A DNA stretch of 64,000 nucleotides, taken from the NCBI GenBank assembly GCA_041398845.1, contig JAWKTZ010000011.1:368394-432393 (forward strand), given 5' to 3'. This DNA comes from Fuerstiella sp041398845 (GTDB taxonomy: Bacteria; Planctomycetota; Planctomycetia; Planctomycetales; Planctomycetaceae). Below, piece by piece: positions 8,499-18,468 of the stretch. Under the pieces are notes generated by a model. The model was not told the origin of the DNA. It searched no databases and saw only the letters and a list, made by a program, of their open reading frames with translations. Numbering within the stretch: position 1 is the first letter of the stretch; each line of letters starts with the position of its first letter. The position numbers and the translations under genes were made by a program.

Positions 8499-9179
8499 TC
8501 AGACCGCAGCCGTTTCATTGGGATGGCTCTGATTGGTGGGGCGGGTGTAAAGCTGGAATTCTCCAAACGGCACCATCAGGGCCATCGTCCAGCCGAAGAC
8601 CAGATGAGTTGCGAGTGCGACCCACCATGGCAGGTATTCCCCGCTGGTGATCCAGTCGCCTCCGAACAGTGTCGGCTGCAGCCAGGACAGTATCAGGTAA
8701 AAGTTCACGACCCAGACACCAGCGGCCAGTGCGGTTCCCCAGATCAATCGTGTGGTCAATGGCTTCTTTAGCGCGAAGCGGCACAGAATCCAGTGAAACA
8801 ACACGCCGAGAACCATGCCGGTCCCGACGTAAAGACAACATCCAAGAGCCAGAATCATACCGTCATCAATGACCATCTTTGTACCGCCCTCAGTGGCGAG
8901 CGCCAGCGCTTTTTCTCCGAGGGGAAACGTCATGTAAACGCGAATGATTTCCAGAGGATGCTTGCCGGCAACGGTGGCGCCGACGACATTGAACAGCAGG
9001 CTGGCCATGGCCGCGATGCCGCCGTAGACGAAGCCGACAGTGCCGTAAAACGTCCCATAGAACTGTTCATGATGCCACTGGTCATCGCGCGGCTTCGCGG
9101 CATTGATCTCAGCCTGGATCGCCGCAACCTGCGATTTCAACCTTGCCAGTTCGGCTTCTTTTGCAGCAATGTCTGTCAT
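8499..9179 (-). CDS. Hypothetical four-helix membrane protein of the oxidase cluster
   Basis: A 226-residue protein that opens with a charged coiled-coil segment (about residues 3-32, AAKEAELARLKSQVAAIQAE), followed by four long hydrophobic helices and a short polar tail. The ATG at 9179 was chosen because coding character starts there; another in frame at 9191 adds four residues. No recognised domain. It lies between the di-heme cytochrome c gene and ccoN on the same strand, so it is probably part of, or assists, the same respiratory complex. It might stand in for missing cbb3 accessory subunits, but nothing in its sequence proves that. Confidence 0.7.
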   Translation of the reverse strand: MTDIAAKEAELARLKSQVAAIQAEINAAKPRDDQWHHEQFYGTFYGTVGFVYGGIAAMASLLFNVVGATVAGKHPLEIIRVYMTFPLGEKALALATEGGTKMVIDDGMILALGCCLYVGTGMVLGVLFHWILCRFALKKPLTTRLIWGTALAAGVWVVNFYLILSWLQPTLFGGDWITSGEYLPWWVALATHLVFGWTMALMVPFGEFQLYTRPTNQSHPNETAAV

Positions 9180-9306
9180 AGGTGCTCTCATGTTGCTCGA
9201 CTCCGTGAGTCGAACAGTTTGCTGTTGTGCGTCGTTGGATTTGTTCGAAGGCTGTCTTCAGATCGCAGATCGCAGGTCGATCGTCTTACTAATCAATGTC
9301 GAAAGG

Positions 9307-10359
9307 CTACTCTTCCGCAGGGGTCTCTGCCTGTCCGGTGTCATAAGGCTTCATCAGTCCCGCAGGAATTTTTTCACCGAAGCGTCGTCGGTTCGACGTC
9401 TCCAGAACATAGGCCACCAGATTCCAGATGGTTTCCGGTTCATTCTGCAGAGCACTCTGGAAACCCGGCATCGGGCTTCCATTAATCCCGTTCAGAATTC
9501 GGCGGTAGATGTCGATGGGCTCCTGGCCGCCATGCAGCATGCCGGACGTCAGGTCGGCCGCTCGCGTTGAATAGCCCCAGGAATCCTTGCCGATATTGTC
9601 TTTGGTGTGTCCGCGACCGTCTTCACCATGGCACTTACTGCACCCTTTGCTTAGAAAAGCCTCCCGTCCCAGTTTGGCTCGTTCCGGTGTCAGTTGCGGC
9701 TGAGGTGTCAGGGGTTGAGTGAGGCTGGCCCTGGCTGTCTGCCAGCGGTTGACGACATCGTCGACGAATTCCGGGACGTATTCCGGATCCAGTTCTTCGG
9801 ACGAATCCGCTTCCATTGCGAGTTGATATTCCAGTTCGCCGCGTTGAGAAAGGACCATGACATAGTCCACAACAGCTTCCACGTCCTTGTCGGAAATGCG
9901 ATTGAACCGCGGCATGGATGTTCCGGTCACACCGCGTCGCACGACCGAAATCAGATCTTCCCGGCGAGGCTTGTTGCCATAGGGAGTGGACGTGAACTTG
10001 AAGACGCCCTTGGTGTAGTCGCGTGGTCGAGGATACAGAAATTCAGCGGCCGGGCCTTTACCATCTCCATTGATTCCATGGCACTGCACACAGCGTTTCA
10101 TGTAGACCGCCTGCCCATGCTTCAGATGCAGATTGAAATCGAAGTCGTCGTTGCGATGGCTGATCAGCCGGGGTTCGGCTGCCGACCCGGAATTCTCCTT
10201 CACGATGTCGTTCAACTGCTCCTGCAGCGCGGCGTCTGGAAGTGCTGTCACCATTTCACTGGCCGTCCAGCGAACCGGCTCGGCACGTTCGCATCCGGTG
10301 AACGAAATGCTCAACAGCCCGACAACGACTGTCACGGGAAAGGAAGATTTCAACAGCAT
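9307..10359 (-). CDS. Di-heme cytochrome c lipoprotein
   Basis: The 350-residue protein starts at the ATG at 10359 with a lipoprotein signal (hydrophobic stretch then FTGC, lipidated Cys23). Two cytochrome c domains follow: heme motif CVQCH at residues 90-94 with an SMPRF methionine loop near 149, and CSKCH at 240-244 with an SPMPGF loop near the end. It should sit on the outer face of the inner membrane and carry electrons. Its two-heme layout equals the soluble part of CcoP, and the cluster has no complete CcoP, so I infer that it supplies that role to the cbb3 oxidase. It could also be an independent electron carrier. The frame is open to 10458 but the extension is not signal-like. Confidence 0.88.
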   Translation of the reverse strand: MLLKSSFPVTVVVGLLSISFTGCERAEPVRWTASEMVTALPDAALQEQLNDIVKENSGSAAEPRLISHRNDDFDFNLHLKHGQAVYMKRCVQCHGINGDGKGPAAEFLYPRPRDYTKGVFKFTSTPYGNKPRREDLISVVRRGVTGTSMPRFNRISDKDVEAVVDYVMVLSQRGELEYQLAMEADSSEELDPEYVPEFVDDVVNRWQTARASLTQPLTPQPQLTPERAKLGREAFLSKGCSKCHGEDGRGHTKDNIGKDSWGYSTRAADLTSGMLHGGQEPIDIYRRILNGINGSPMPGFQSALQNEPETIWNLVAYVLETSNRRRFGEKIPAGLMKPYDTGQAETPAEE

Positions 10360-10540
10360 TGAGGTTCTTTCAGGAACTCGATTCGCAGCGCGATCTCTTT
10401 CAATCGGGATGGTCAGCGTGCGAGATTGATAATCGTTTCGATTGTGGTTCAGAGTCAACTCGGTTCCGTTGGCGGCCCGTCGGCATCGTTGCCGCCGTGC
10501 GGTCCTGTTAATTCAGTAATGCAACGGACACTACGCCAGA

Positions 10541-11518
10541 TCAGCTCTTGAATTGATCCGGGGTGTATTTCAGCGTTGTGGGCTCGTCATCACCCGTGAT
10601 GGTGACCTTATAGCCTTTTTCCAGCAGACCACCACGCTCGTGCCATACTCGAAATTCGTAGTCCCCGGCAGGCAAACCATCAATCTGGAACTTTCCGTTG
10701 GCGTCGGTCAACGCCATAAACGGATGATCGAGCACCAGGTGCCAGGATGACATGAACGCATGAATGTCGCATTTCACCTGCAGAGGTTCGCTTTCTGCTT
10801 TGGGATAGGCCAGCTCAACGCCTTCCTGATCATTGGCTTTGATCAGCAGGTTGGTGCCCTGATTGCGTTCCGGGAACGTATGAATGTTGTGCTGAATCGC
10901 GTCACTGCTCTTCACGACAACTTTTTGCCCGGCCTGAATCAGGGCCACATGAGGCGTAAATACGCAGCCTTTCTGGTCCAGCACGACCGGCTCGGACGGG
11001 GCTTCCGATTTGTACCCTTTGGGAGCTCGCCGCAGATAGATAAAGACGTTGGCAATGCCGTTTCCTTCACCCACGATCAGTGATTCATCCGGAACGGCTT
11101 CCGCAGCACACACTTCCTTGTCTTTGACGGTTTCGGATCCTTTTTCAACCAGTGGTGCCAGGGTTGGAGCGTCGCCATCCAGCACGACACTGCCCACAAA
11201 CCCTCCGGTCGCGTTAGGATCGACTGACTTCTTCTTTGCGTCAGCCGCAGGCTTTGATTCTGTCTTGTGAGCGGCCGGGGTTTCCGTCGCGGCGGTCTCT
11301 GTCGGCTCTGACTCCGCCGGCGCAGGCTCTGCTGCCGGTGTCGGCTCTGCGACGGCGGGCGCTGGCTCCGCCGGTGCGGGCTTTGAACTGCTTGTGGGGG
11401 CACTGCCGGAATCGTCGCCGCCGCATCCAGCCGCAAAGAACAGCGCGAGTCCGCACAGTGGAAGAACCACTGAGCGACGAACAGTTTGGTACGTTTCGAC
11501 AGGACTAACAGCAAACAT
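10541..11518 (-). CDS. Cupredoxin-like lipoprotein
   Basis: The start at 11518 is preceded by GGAGAAGG at a proper distance and gives a 325-residue protein with a lipoprotein signal (FFAAGC, Cys32). A Pro/Ala/Glu-rich spacer (about residues 35-95) leads to a beta-rich domain. Candidate type-1 copper ligands are His210 in IQHNIHT and Cys250, His253, Met256 in KCDIHAFM, the C-x2-H-x2-M pattern of cupredoxins. The last 70 residues (LTDANGKFQIDGLPAGDYEF) resemble a carboxypeptidase-regulatory-like beta sandwich. It heads the respiratory cluster and may deliver electrons to the di-heme cytochrome. An earlier in-frame start at 11662 lacks signal character. Confidence 0.82.
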   Translation of the reverse strand: MFAVSPVETYQTVRRSVVLPLCGLALFFAAGCGGDDSGSAPTSSSKPAPAEPAPAVAEPTPAAEPAPAESEPTETAATETPAAHKTESKPAADAKKKSVDPNATGGFVGSVVLDGDAPTLAPLVEKGSETVKDKEVCAAEAVPDESLIVGEGNGIANVFIYLRRAPKGYKSEAPSEPVVLDQKGCVFTPHVALIQAGQKVVVKSSDAIQHNIHTFPERNQGTNLLIKANDQEGVELAYPKAESEPLQVKCDIHAFMSSWHLVLDHPFMALTDANGKFQIDGLPAGDYEFRVWHERGGLLEKGYKVTITGDDEPTTLKYTPDQFKS

Positions 11519-12126
11519 GAATTCAGACCTTCTCCGTAGAGGTTGCGACATCGCCTGTTGCCAGGCATTTGTTTCCGGACTTAGAGCAACGCATTGCAGT
11601 GACCGTGCCAGAACCGTTGTTCGATGTATTCTTTCTCGATTATCGAAAGGTCGGCTCGACATCGTTCACAACCGGCGTCGCAGGAATCTGATAACCACAG
11701 CATCGCTCAGGTGGACTCACTGTCAGCCCGTTCGTTCGATGCCGTTTTGTCGACTTTGTCAGAACCGCATGGCGTGCGAAAGCGACCACCTGTGACGCGA
11801 TGGCACGATTTTGTGTGACGCATACGCACATTCACCGACGTTCGTTCGACACGGTCTGCCGAACTCAGGCGATTTGCTGTCGCCTTCACAGGCAGGTCAA
11901 CCGCGAAGGTGGATCAGTATGCTGGTGTTTCGGCGGATTGCCCAAGTGCGTGGTCAGGTGATTCGGCATCGAATGACGTGTCGGCGGGAATTCCGGCACA
12001 CTGATTGCGATATCGTCGAAAGCGTGGTGCGCTTGGATTTGGCCATTTCAGAAATCGGCCGCTTCAGAATCCCGTGCTTTCGTTGATTGCCCAGTGTGTC
12101 TGCAGAATCGGAAAGAATTCAGCTTT
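11519..12126. promoter_or_regulatory. 608-bp divergent intergenic region
   Basis: This space separates the minus-strand respiratory cluster from the plus-strand CBS gene and must hold promoters for both. I find no credible protein in it and no RNA gene. A clear Shine-Dalgarno sequence (GGAGAAGG, minus strand, about 11525-11535) belongs to the cupredoxin gene. I looked for an FNR/ANR palindrome, which often controls cbb3 operons, and did not find a good match. Confidence 0.5.
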
Positions 12127-12546
12127 ATGAAGAAGAACGAATCGGTCACGAAGATCATGTCGGCCAATCCCGTTTCCATTAACCGCAGCGAATCGGTATC
12201 AGCCGCTCGGAAGCTGCTTGAGGAAAAGGGAATCCACCATCTGCCCATCACTGATGGTGACCAGTTGGTGGGAATCCTGACGTCTAACGACTTCCTGCGA
12301 GTTTCGTTCGGAGAATTCGGCAACCAGGATGCTCGCAGTCTTGACGCGATGCTGGACCATACCTATACGCTGTCCGACCTGATGAACGCGTCCCCCACGA
12401 CTGTGAGCAGCCATGACACAGTGCGTGACGCAGCCACCATTCTGGCCAGCAGCAGTTTTCACTCAGTCCCGGTTGTGGACGGCACGAAACTGGTTGGCAT
12501 CGTGACATCGTCGGATCTGATTCAGTACCTGCTGGATCAGTACTAA
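12127..12546 (+). CDS. Tandem CBS-domain protein
   Basis: A 139-residue protein made almost entirely of two CBS domains (about residues 6-63 and 73-135). The first holds ESVSAARKLLEEKGIHHLPI and TDGDQLVGILTSNDFL, the second the equivalent HSVPVVDGTKLVGIVTSSDL. Paired CBS modules bind adenine nucleotides and act as energy or redox sensors, usually in homodimers. Being free-standing, it probably regulates another protein. The ATG at 12127 starts just before the first domain. The end overlaps the convergent SMP-30 gene by 4 bases. No partner gene is obvious from context. Confidence 0.88.
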   Translation: MKKNESVTKIMSANPVSINRSESVSAARKLLEEKGIHHLPITDGDQLVGILTSNDFLRVSFGEFGNQDARSLDAMLDHTYTLSDLMNASPTTVSSHDTVRDAATILASSSFHSVPVVDGTKLVGIVTSSDLIQYLLDQY

Positions 12547-13496
12547 GCTGTGAGAAACAGCGGCTGATCACCAACAGAATCAAACGGTGTGTCGCCGATA
12601 AACAGGCAGCCGGCGTTGGGGTGTCGCTGTTCCTGGTCTGCGTCCATGTGTTCGACCGCAGTCGTCAGGACCAGCTTCACGGTGTTCCCCTGCCTCACAA
12701 GCTGAGGACACGTAACTCGTGGCGATCCCGGACACGTCCACACGGCCTCAAGGTTGCCTGAGCCCAGACCATACTGTCTGGCCGCTCCGGCGACGGGATC
12801 TCCCGGATCGTAAAGTGCGACGATCAGGCTGTTGCCATCGGGAGTGACCAGCATGCCGTCCGGGAAGACATCTTCGGACGTCAGGTCGACGATAATTTCC
12901 GGCTTGCCAATCGTTCCTGCCTGAATACTCAGAGAACTGCGAGTGATTGTTTTCGACGGAGAATCAATATCGATCAGCTCAAGTGCCCCGTTATTCCGGC
13001 GAACAACCGCTTTTCCGTTGGAACAAATCTGATCGCTCCGCAATTGAATCAGATCGCGGTGACTTCGCCACAGATAGAGTCCGGCCTTTTTCGTTTTGAA
13101 CTCCAGTTCCTTGCAGCCAAAGATCAGATGGTCTTCAAAGACAACGCCGTCGTTGATGATCGTGTTGTCAACGGCTTCGTCGATGTTGTCGACAAGGACT
13201 GTCCAGTGTCCGCTGGCGGAATCAAATAGCCCCAGCGAACGTTCCACACCACAGATGAACACTCCGGCCTGCGACGTGGGAAACGCAAACCCCGGTCGTC
13301 CAGGCAGAACGAACGACTGGTTGGTGGCCGAATCGATGTCCAGGATGTTCACCGATCCGATCGTTGACGTCGCTCCGTGCTGAATGCCCACCCAGCTAAG
13401 TTTTCCGTCGGGCAGGGAATACGGTCCTTCGGGAAGGAACCGCAGTTCGGCAGAATCGGGACGGAACAGGACAGAGCATTCGGTGGTTGTGGGCAT
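12543..13496 (-). CDS. SMP-30/gluconolactonase-like beta-propeller protein
   Basis: The 317-residue product matches the SMP-30/gluconolactonase/LRE family of six-bladed propellers, enzymes that open sugar lactones using a bound divalent metal. The most diagnostic region is near the C terminus: FPDGMLVTPDGNSLIVALYD followed by PGSPRVTCPQLV. No signal peptide is visible, so it is probably cytoplasmic. It is last in the minus-strand run with the DUF1501 and DUF1553 genes and begins 56 bases after DUF1501, which suggests a linked catabolic role. Exact substrate unknown. Confidence 0.78.
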   Translation of the reverse strand: MPTTTECSVLFRPDSAELRFLPEGPYSLPDGKLSWVGIQHGATSTIGSVNILDIDSATNQSFVLPGRPGFAFPTSQAGVFICGVERSLGLFDSASGHWTVLVDNIDEAVDNTIINDGVVFEDHLIFGCKELEFKTKKAGLYLWRSHRDLIQLRSDQICSNGKAVVRRNNGALELIDIDSPSKTITRSSLSIQAGTIGKPEIIVDLTSEDVFPDGMLVTPDGNSLIVALYDPGDPVAGAARQYGLGSGNLEAVWTCPGSPRVTCPQLVRQGNTVKLVLTTAVEHMDADQEQRHPNAGCLFIGDTPFDSVGDQPLFLTA

Positions 13497-13552
13497 ATTG
13501 ACTTCGTTGTTGGCGATGAGTGTTTCGGCGTTTTCCGGACCTGTGGCGAATG

Positions 13553-14851
13553 TCAGGCCAGCAGCGCCTCAATCGCCACGCCCTGGTCTGTCATCGGAAC
13601 CGGGCGGTCGCCGTCGTACAGATTTTTGGTCGGATCAATCTGCATTGTGGCAAGGATCGTCGCGAAGGCATCGGGCACACTGACCGGGTTCTCCACAGGA
13701 GTCATCGCCAGTTCATCGCTGACGCCGTAGGCTCCGCGATGCCGCAGTCCTCCGCCGGCCAGCACCATGCTGAAGCACTTCGAATGGTGCCCGCGTCCAC
13801 CACCGGAATCAAACTGAGCGGGCCGACCGAATTCGCTGTTGATGACAATCAGCGTGCGGTCCAGCAGATGGCGGGCTTCGAGGTCAAGCATCAGAGCCGC
13901 CAGAGCCTTGTCCAGTTCCTGAATCAGCAGATGCTGGTTCAATTGGCCGTCATTATGAGTATCCCAGCCCGTGCCGTTGCGGAAATTCATATTGTGAGAC
14001 ACTTCGATAAAGCGAACGCCGGCTTCACACAGACGTCGCGACGCCAGCAGTCGCTGACCAAAGCCGTCACCGTACTCGTTTCTCAGATCATCCGGTTCGG
14101 CCTGAAGATCGAACACCTTCATGAAATCCGGCCCAGCCAGTTTCAGACTCTCCGCCATGGCCGCGTTGTATTCAGAAAACAACTGATCGCCGGAAAATCG
14201 CTGACTGCCGGCATCTCGAACGGTCGACAGCAGGTGTTCGCGCCGATCCTGCCGAGTTGCATCGATGTCTGCCGGTCGAGCCAGCCCGGCAGGGCCGGAT
14301 TCCAGATCAGTCAGGTAGACGAATCCGCCTTTCTGACCGAGAAATCCAGGTCCACGCGTCAGGTTCGGATAACCGATCAGCATATATGCAGGAACGCCGT
14401 CGGTTAGAGCACCGCGCTCGTGAGCAATGATTGAGCCCAGTGACGGGTACTGAACCGTTCCTGTCGTGGGGCGACCGGTATGCATGCGGTTGGTGGCTGC
14501 TGCATGTTCATCCACAACGTTGTGATTCACCGTTCGCAGAGCGGTGATCCGATCCATCAGCCTGGCCGTGTTTGACAGATGTTCGCACACCTGGACTCCC
14601 GGCACCGCCGTGTCGATTGCCGGATAATACGAACCGGCCTTTTTGGCTTTCGCATCACCTAAGGCTTTGGGGTCGAAGGTGTCAATTTGAGCCATGCCAC
14701 CGCCCAGCCAGATCATGATGCAATGTTCGGCCTGACCGAACTTCGGCTGCCGTGCGTCAGACGCGATTGACGGAAGGCCACCGGCGGCGAATGTCGTTGC
14801 GGCGGCAGAGGTCTGCAGAAAGTGACGACGTTTCATGGGATTCATATTCAT
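13553..14851 (-). CDS. DUF1501 secreted protein
   Basis: A 432-residue DUF1501 (sulfatase-like fold) protein. It begins with a twin-arginine type signal, KRRHFLQTSAAATTFAAGG, followed by HCIMIWLGGGMAQIDTFDPK, the family's metal-site region, and GRGHHSKCFSMVLAGGG near the end. In planctomycetes DUF1501 genes are nearly always paired with DUF1549/DUF1553 genes. Here the start codon overlaps the stop of the DUF1553 gene (TAATG), a strong sign of coupled expression. The substrate is unknown; a role in handling polysaccharides or sulfated compounds at the cell surface is a common guess. ATG codons at 14845 and 14836 are alternative starts. Confidence 0.9.
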   Translation of the reverse strand: MNMNPMKRRHFLQTSAAATTFAAGGLPSIASDARQPKFGQAEHCIMIWLGGGMAQIDTFDPKALGDAKAKKAGSYYPAIDTAVPGVQVCEHLSNTARLMDRITALRTVNHNVVDEHAAATNRMHTGRPTTGTVQYPSLGSIIAHERGALTDGVPAYMLIGYPNLTRGPGFLGQKGGFVYLTDLESGPAGLARPADIDATRQDRREHLLSTVRDAGSQRFSGDQLFSEYNAAMAESLKLAGPDFMKVFDLQAEPDDLRNEYGDGFGQRLLASRRLCEAGVRFIEVSHNMNFRNGTGWDTHNDGQLNQHLLIQELDKALAALMLDLEARHLLDRTLIVINSEFGRPAQFDSGGGRGHHSKCFSMVLAGGGLRHRGAYGVSDELAMTPVENPVSVPDAFATILATMQIDPTKNLYDGDRPVPMTDQGVAIEALLA

Positions 14852-17800
14852 TACGGCACCAGAATCATTTCAGGACTGTTTAACAATGACCACACCGCAT
14901 CTTCGGCTCGAGTACGCCAGTCGGCCTGCAGATAGCGAGTTGGTTCGGGACCTTTGCGAACCAGCTCCTGCATCTGAACCTTGATTACGTTTGCTTCGGT
15001 GTTTAAGTGATTGGACCAGGACACGTAGCGAAATCGCTGTGGTTCCGGTGGCGTTCCCAGGTCGGCTTCCGGAACAATTCGCGTTTCGAAGCCCGGCGTC
15101 AGCAGTTCTGAAAATGCCTGACGTTCCGTGTCGGTCGGCTCGCGTGTGAGGATTTCCAAAAACATGGCATCGATAAGCTGGTCAACGGACTGCTGCCGGA
15201 GCATCGTCTGAGTCAGCCCGCCGTCATCGGTGAGTCGAGTGAGCCAGATGCCCAGCGTACCGTTGGCGAGCACTCCGGGCTGCAGCAGGTTCGGAGCCTC
15301 TTCACGTTCGGTTTCCGGTTCCGGGCGTGAGTTTCGCCAGCCAAACACTTTCAGCACATCCGCGATCGCCTGGACCTTTGGCAATGCCAGACTGGGGCGA
15401 TCGCGTTCATTTGCCAGAGTAGTGAATTCCCATGAGCGTGACGGATAGCCGAAATTCAGGAAGCGATCCGCCGGCAGAGTTCCTTCAACGTCCATCGTCA
15501 ACTGCTCTGTCTTCATCGACTGCCCGACGGCATGCAGTGCCGAATCCACGATCTGTTCGGCCGTCATGCGACGACGATACGGTCCGGCGAAATGTCGCTG
15601 TGCCGGCGGAGGCAGATCACTGGCCGCACGCTGATACACCTCACTGTTAAAGATCGCTCGAGCCAGTCTTTTCAAATCGTAGTTTTCCCGGATCAATGTG
15701 TCGGCCAGAGCGGCCAGGAGTTCCGGATCAGACGGCACAGCACCTTCCCAGTCATCAACCGGTTCGACAATGCCTGATCCCATCAGCCGCTTCCACATGC
15801 GGTTTGCCAGCACTTCGGCAAACCGCCGGGACGCCGTCACCTGAGCGGCCAGTTGTTCACGTGTGTCGTCCGGATTTGTCAGCAGTTCGGCATCGAGAGG
15901 TTGTGCCAGATCCTGAAACGGGAAGTGGGCGGGAATGTCGGAACCTGCTTTCAAACTGACTTCGATCAGCGACTTGCGGGCCTGCTTTTCAAAAAAGGCC
16001 GCCGGCACAGTGCTGGTTGTCGGCAGCTTCAACTGTCTTCGATCCAGCATGGCCGCCATCTGAAACAGGTCAGCCTGCTTCCACTGATGATAAGGGGCAT
16101 CATGGCAGCGAGCACACTTCATGTTGACTCCCAGAAACGCGGAACCAATCACGTGTGCCTTTGCGGCCATGGGAACGTCGTTCTGAGATGCTTCTGCAAA
16201 GCCCGCCGCACCTCCGCCCCATGTGCTGCCGCGCATCAGAATCAATTCGGTCGCGAAACGATCCACCGGCTTGTTGTCGGTCAGAGCTTCGTGGATCCAG
16301 TAGCGAAACGGACCGGTGTTGTTCAGAGTTGGCTTCAGAAGGTTGGGATTTTCGGCCAGAACATCCTGCCAGTAGCCAACCCAGTTGTCTGCCCAGCCCT
16401 CTGCCTGCAGCAGTCTGTCGACAAGTCGTGAACGACGATCATCCGATCTGTCGCTCAGAAACTCAGTTGCCTCAGCCAGCGTTGGTGGAACGCCAATCGT
16501 GTCGATGTAGACGCGACGCAGAAACGTGTGGTCATCCACAATTGACGGTTGGTCAATCACGGGTGTGACAGCGGCCGGCATTTCTGCGCCGTCTGCAATC
16601 CATTTCCGCATTGTCTGAATCTGTTCGGCGGACAGCCCATCACCTTTGGGAGGCATGCGGTAATCATCAGCGGACGCGCTCACCAATTCAAACAGATAAC
16701 TTTCTTCCGGTTTCCCCGGCACAATAGCGGCCTGTCCCGATTCGCCTCCGATCAGCAGACGCTGACGATCAGTCACCAGCAAACCGCCCTGTTGCTTCTG
16801 TGAATGACAGCGAGTGCAGTGAGCATCCAGAATCGGCTGCACGTGTTCCTGAAAAAACGAAGCCTGATTTGCTGTCGGTCCAGCGTCCCCGCTGTCACTC
16901 GCCGCCGCTCTGGCGTTGACGCTCGCAATGCGTTGAGCAATCAGTTGGTCGACGTCAACGGAATCGGGGTTCTGCAGCAGGTTTCGGCGAGCGTAAGCAT
17001 GTCGTCGGTCCCAGTAGTCGGCCAGTTCGGCATTGCGAGCATGCCGTGTATTCTGATCGAGCTGTTTCAGTTTGAGTGACTGATCCGTGGCAAAGGTCAG
17101 CCAGCCGTCATCGGTCAGCGGATATTCTGACACCTGTGACAACAGATGAAACATTCCCTCCGGTGGAGCGACCGCAACACAGGCTTCACCAAATTCAGTA
17201 CGGTAGCTCGGGCCTCCGACAATCATCTGGTACAGCATTCGATGAGGCTTCCCGTCGCTCGTCCAGGTGACCAGCTTTTCTGAGGCGCTCATGGAATGAG
17301 GTCTCATACCGGCCACGGGAACTTCCGGCAGTTCATCGACAACATGATGAGCACCTCCGCGATTGGGTTGTGGAGGCGTCGTCAGCAATGTTTCGTCATC
17401 AATCTTCAGGACAGCCATCCCGCGGGAACGAGCCAGCAGGCGATAGTCTCCGGCAGGCAGATGGACCGTTGTCCATGCACGAACAAGCAGAGTCTTTCCC
17501 CAATCCTCGCGAACACCCCACGAATCATATTTGTGAGGCAGTCGGACAAACGCCATTTCGTCCTGCTCCCATTGAGTCAACGGCTCGCCGGTTTCCAGCG
17601 GGAAATCCTTGATGGAATCCACCGGACCGAACAACTGCACAACCACTTTGCCTGACGGAATCGTGGGAGGCTTAACCGGAGGTGGGTTCCAGCGAAAACG
17701 CGACAGCAGTTCCTCTGCCGGAATCAGACTTCGGTGGATCGTCAGGTTGTCGATGGCCCCGTGCAGAGAATTCCCTTTCGCTCCACCCATGCTTGAACCA

Positions 17801-18468
17801 ATCCACACCGGAGCGTTGTCGACAACGGGCGGCTGAGTTGTTGCTCCACCCATATCCCAGTCTCCGTTCACTTCCTTCCCGTCAATGAAGCCGCAAATGG
17901 TGTCCGGTTCTCCAAATCGATAGCTGACGGCCACATGGTGCCAGCGGCTTCCCGACGAAAATCCTGTCTTCGACGTCCAGCGATGCCAGTCACCCGGATG
18001 AGCATCATTGGGGCGACTGCGAAACAAAAAGTTCACACAGGCCTGGCCCCGGTTGTTTCGCAGACGAAATGCCCAGTTCTGATTGATGGCGTCGTTGCCC
18101 GATGTGCCGGTACGTCCCTTGCTGACCAGGTACACGTTTTCCGTCATCGAGTCGATGCGAACCCACGCTTCAAAAGTCACTGCGTCGCCGTTGTCGAAAT
18201 CGAATTTTGTCTCATCGGCACCATCCTTAAGACTGATCCACGCCGGCGCCTTCAGTTGCAGGACCTTGTTATCGGCCGGAAAATCCGGATACGCAGGCTG
18301 CTGCAACTGACTGTCCACAATCTGAGCATCACCATGAACGTCCTGGGGCAGAGTACTCTCGTCAAATGTCCAGAGAACGGGTTTCGCCGACTGAGCATCA
18401 TCGGCCTGCATCATATCAGCATGCAGCAGGGGAACAGCGAGGATTCCCAGGGTAAGAATACGAATCAT
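14851..18468 (-). CDS. LamG + PSCyt1 + DUF1549 + DUF1553 multidomain protein
   Basis: This 1205-residue exported protein is a hallmark planctomycete architecture. After a signal peptide (residues 1-22) comes a LamG/concanavalin-like domain (about 35-240) and a beta-rich middle. The Planctomycete cytochrome c domain follows, with heme site CTRCH near residue 550, then DUF1549 (from about 640; FLRRVYIDTIGVPPTLAEA) and DUF1553 (from about 870; ASRRFAEVLANRMWKRLMG). It probably works with the DUF1501 protein encoded next, perhaps binding a carbohydrate through LamG and passing electrons through the heme; the reaction is not known. The start at 18468 gives the signal peptide; the frame extends 20 codons further without character. 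Confidence 0.92.
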   Translation of the reverse strand: MIRILTLGILAVPLLHADMMQADDAQSAKPVLWTFDESTLPQDVHGDAQIVDSQLQQPAYPDFPADNKVLQLKAPAWISLKDGADETKFDFDNGDAVTFEAWVRIDSMTENVYLVSKGRTGTSGNDAINQNWAFRLRNNRGQACVNFLFRSRPNDAHPGDWHRWTSKTGFSSGSRWHHVAVSYRFGEPDTICGFIDGKEVNGDWDMGGATTQPPVVDNAPVWIGSSMGGAKGNSLHGAIDNLTIHRSLIPAEELLSRFRWNPPPVKPPTIPSGKVVVQLFGPVDSIKDFPLETGEPLTQWEQDEMAFVRLPHKYDSWGVREDWGKTLLVRAWTTVHLPAGDYRLLARSRGMAVLKIDDETLLTTPPQPNRGGAHHVVDELPEVPVAGMRPHSMSASEKLVTWTSDGKPHRMLYQMIVGGPSYRTEFGEACVAVAPPEGMFHLLSQVSEYPLTDDGWLTFATDQSLKLKQLDQNTRHARNAELADYWDRRHAYARRNLLQNPDSVDVDQLIAQRIASVNARAAASDSGDAGPTANQASFFQEHVQPILDAHCTRCHSQKQQGGLLVTDRQRLLIGGESGQAAIVPGKPEESYLFELVSASADDYRMPPKGDGLSAEQIQTMRKWIADGAEMPAAVTPVIDQPSIVDDHTFLRRVYIDTIGVPPTLAEATEFLSDRSDDRRSRLVDRLLQAEGWADNWVGYWQDVLAENPNLLKPTLNNTGPFRYWIHEALTDNKPVDRFATELILMRGSTWGGGAAGFAEASQNDVPMAAKAHVIGSAFLGVNMKCARCHDAPYHQWKQADLFQMAAMLDRRQLKLPTTSTVPAAFFEKQARKSLIEVSLKAGSDIPAHFPFQDLAQPLDAELLTNPDDTREQLAAQVTASRRFAEVLANRMWKRLMGSGIVEPVDDWEGAVPSDPELLAALADTLIRENYDLKRLARAIFNSEVYQRAASDLPPPAQRHFAGPYRRRMTAEQIVDSALHAVGQSMKTEQLTMDVEGTLPADRFLNFGYPSRSWEFTTLANERDRPSLALPKVQAIADVLKVFGWRNSRPEPETEREEAPNLLQPGVLANGTLGIWLTRLTDDGGLTQTMLRQQSVDQLIDAMFLEILTREPTDTERQAFSELLTPGFETRIVPEADLGTPPEPQRFRYVSWSNHLNTEANVIKVQMQELVRKGPEPTRYLQADWRTRAEDAVWSLLNSPEMILVP

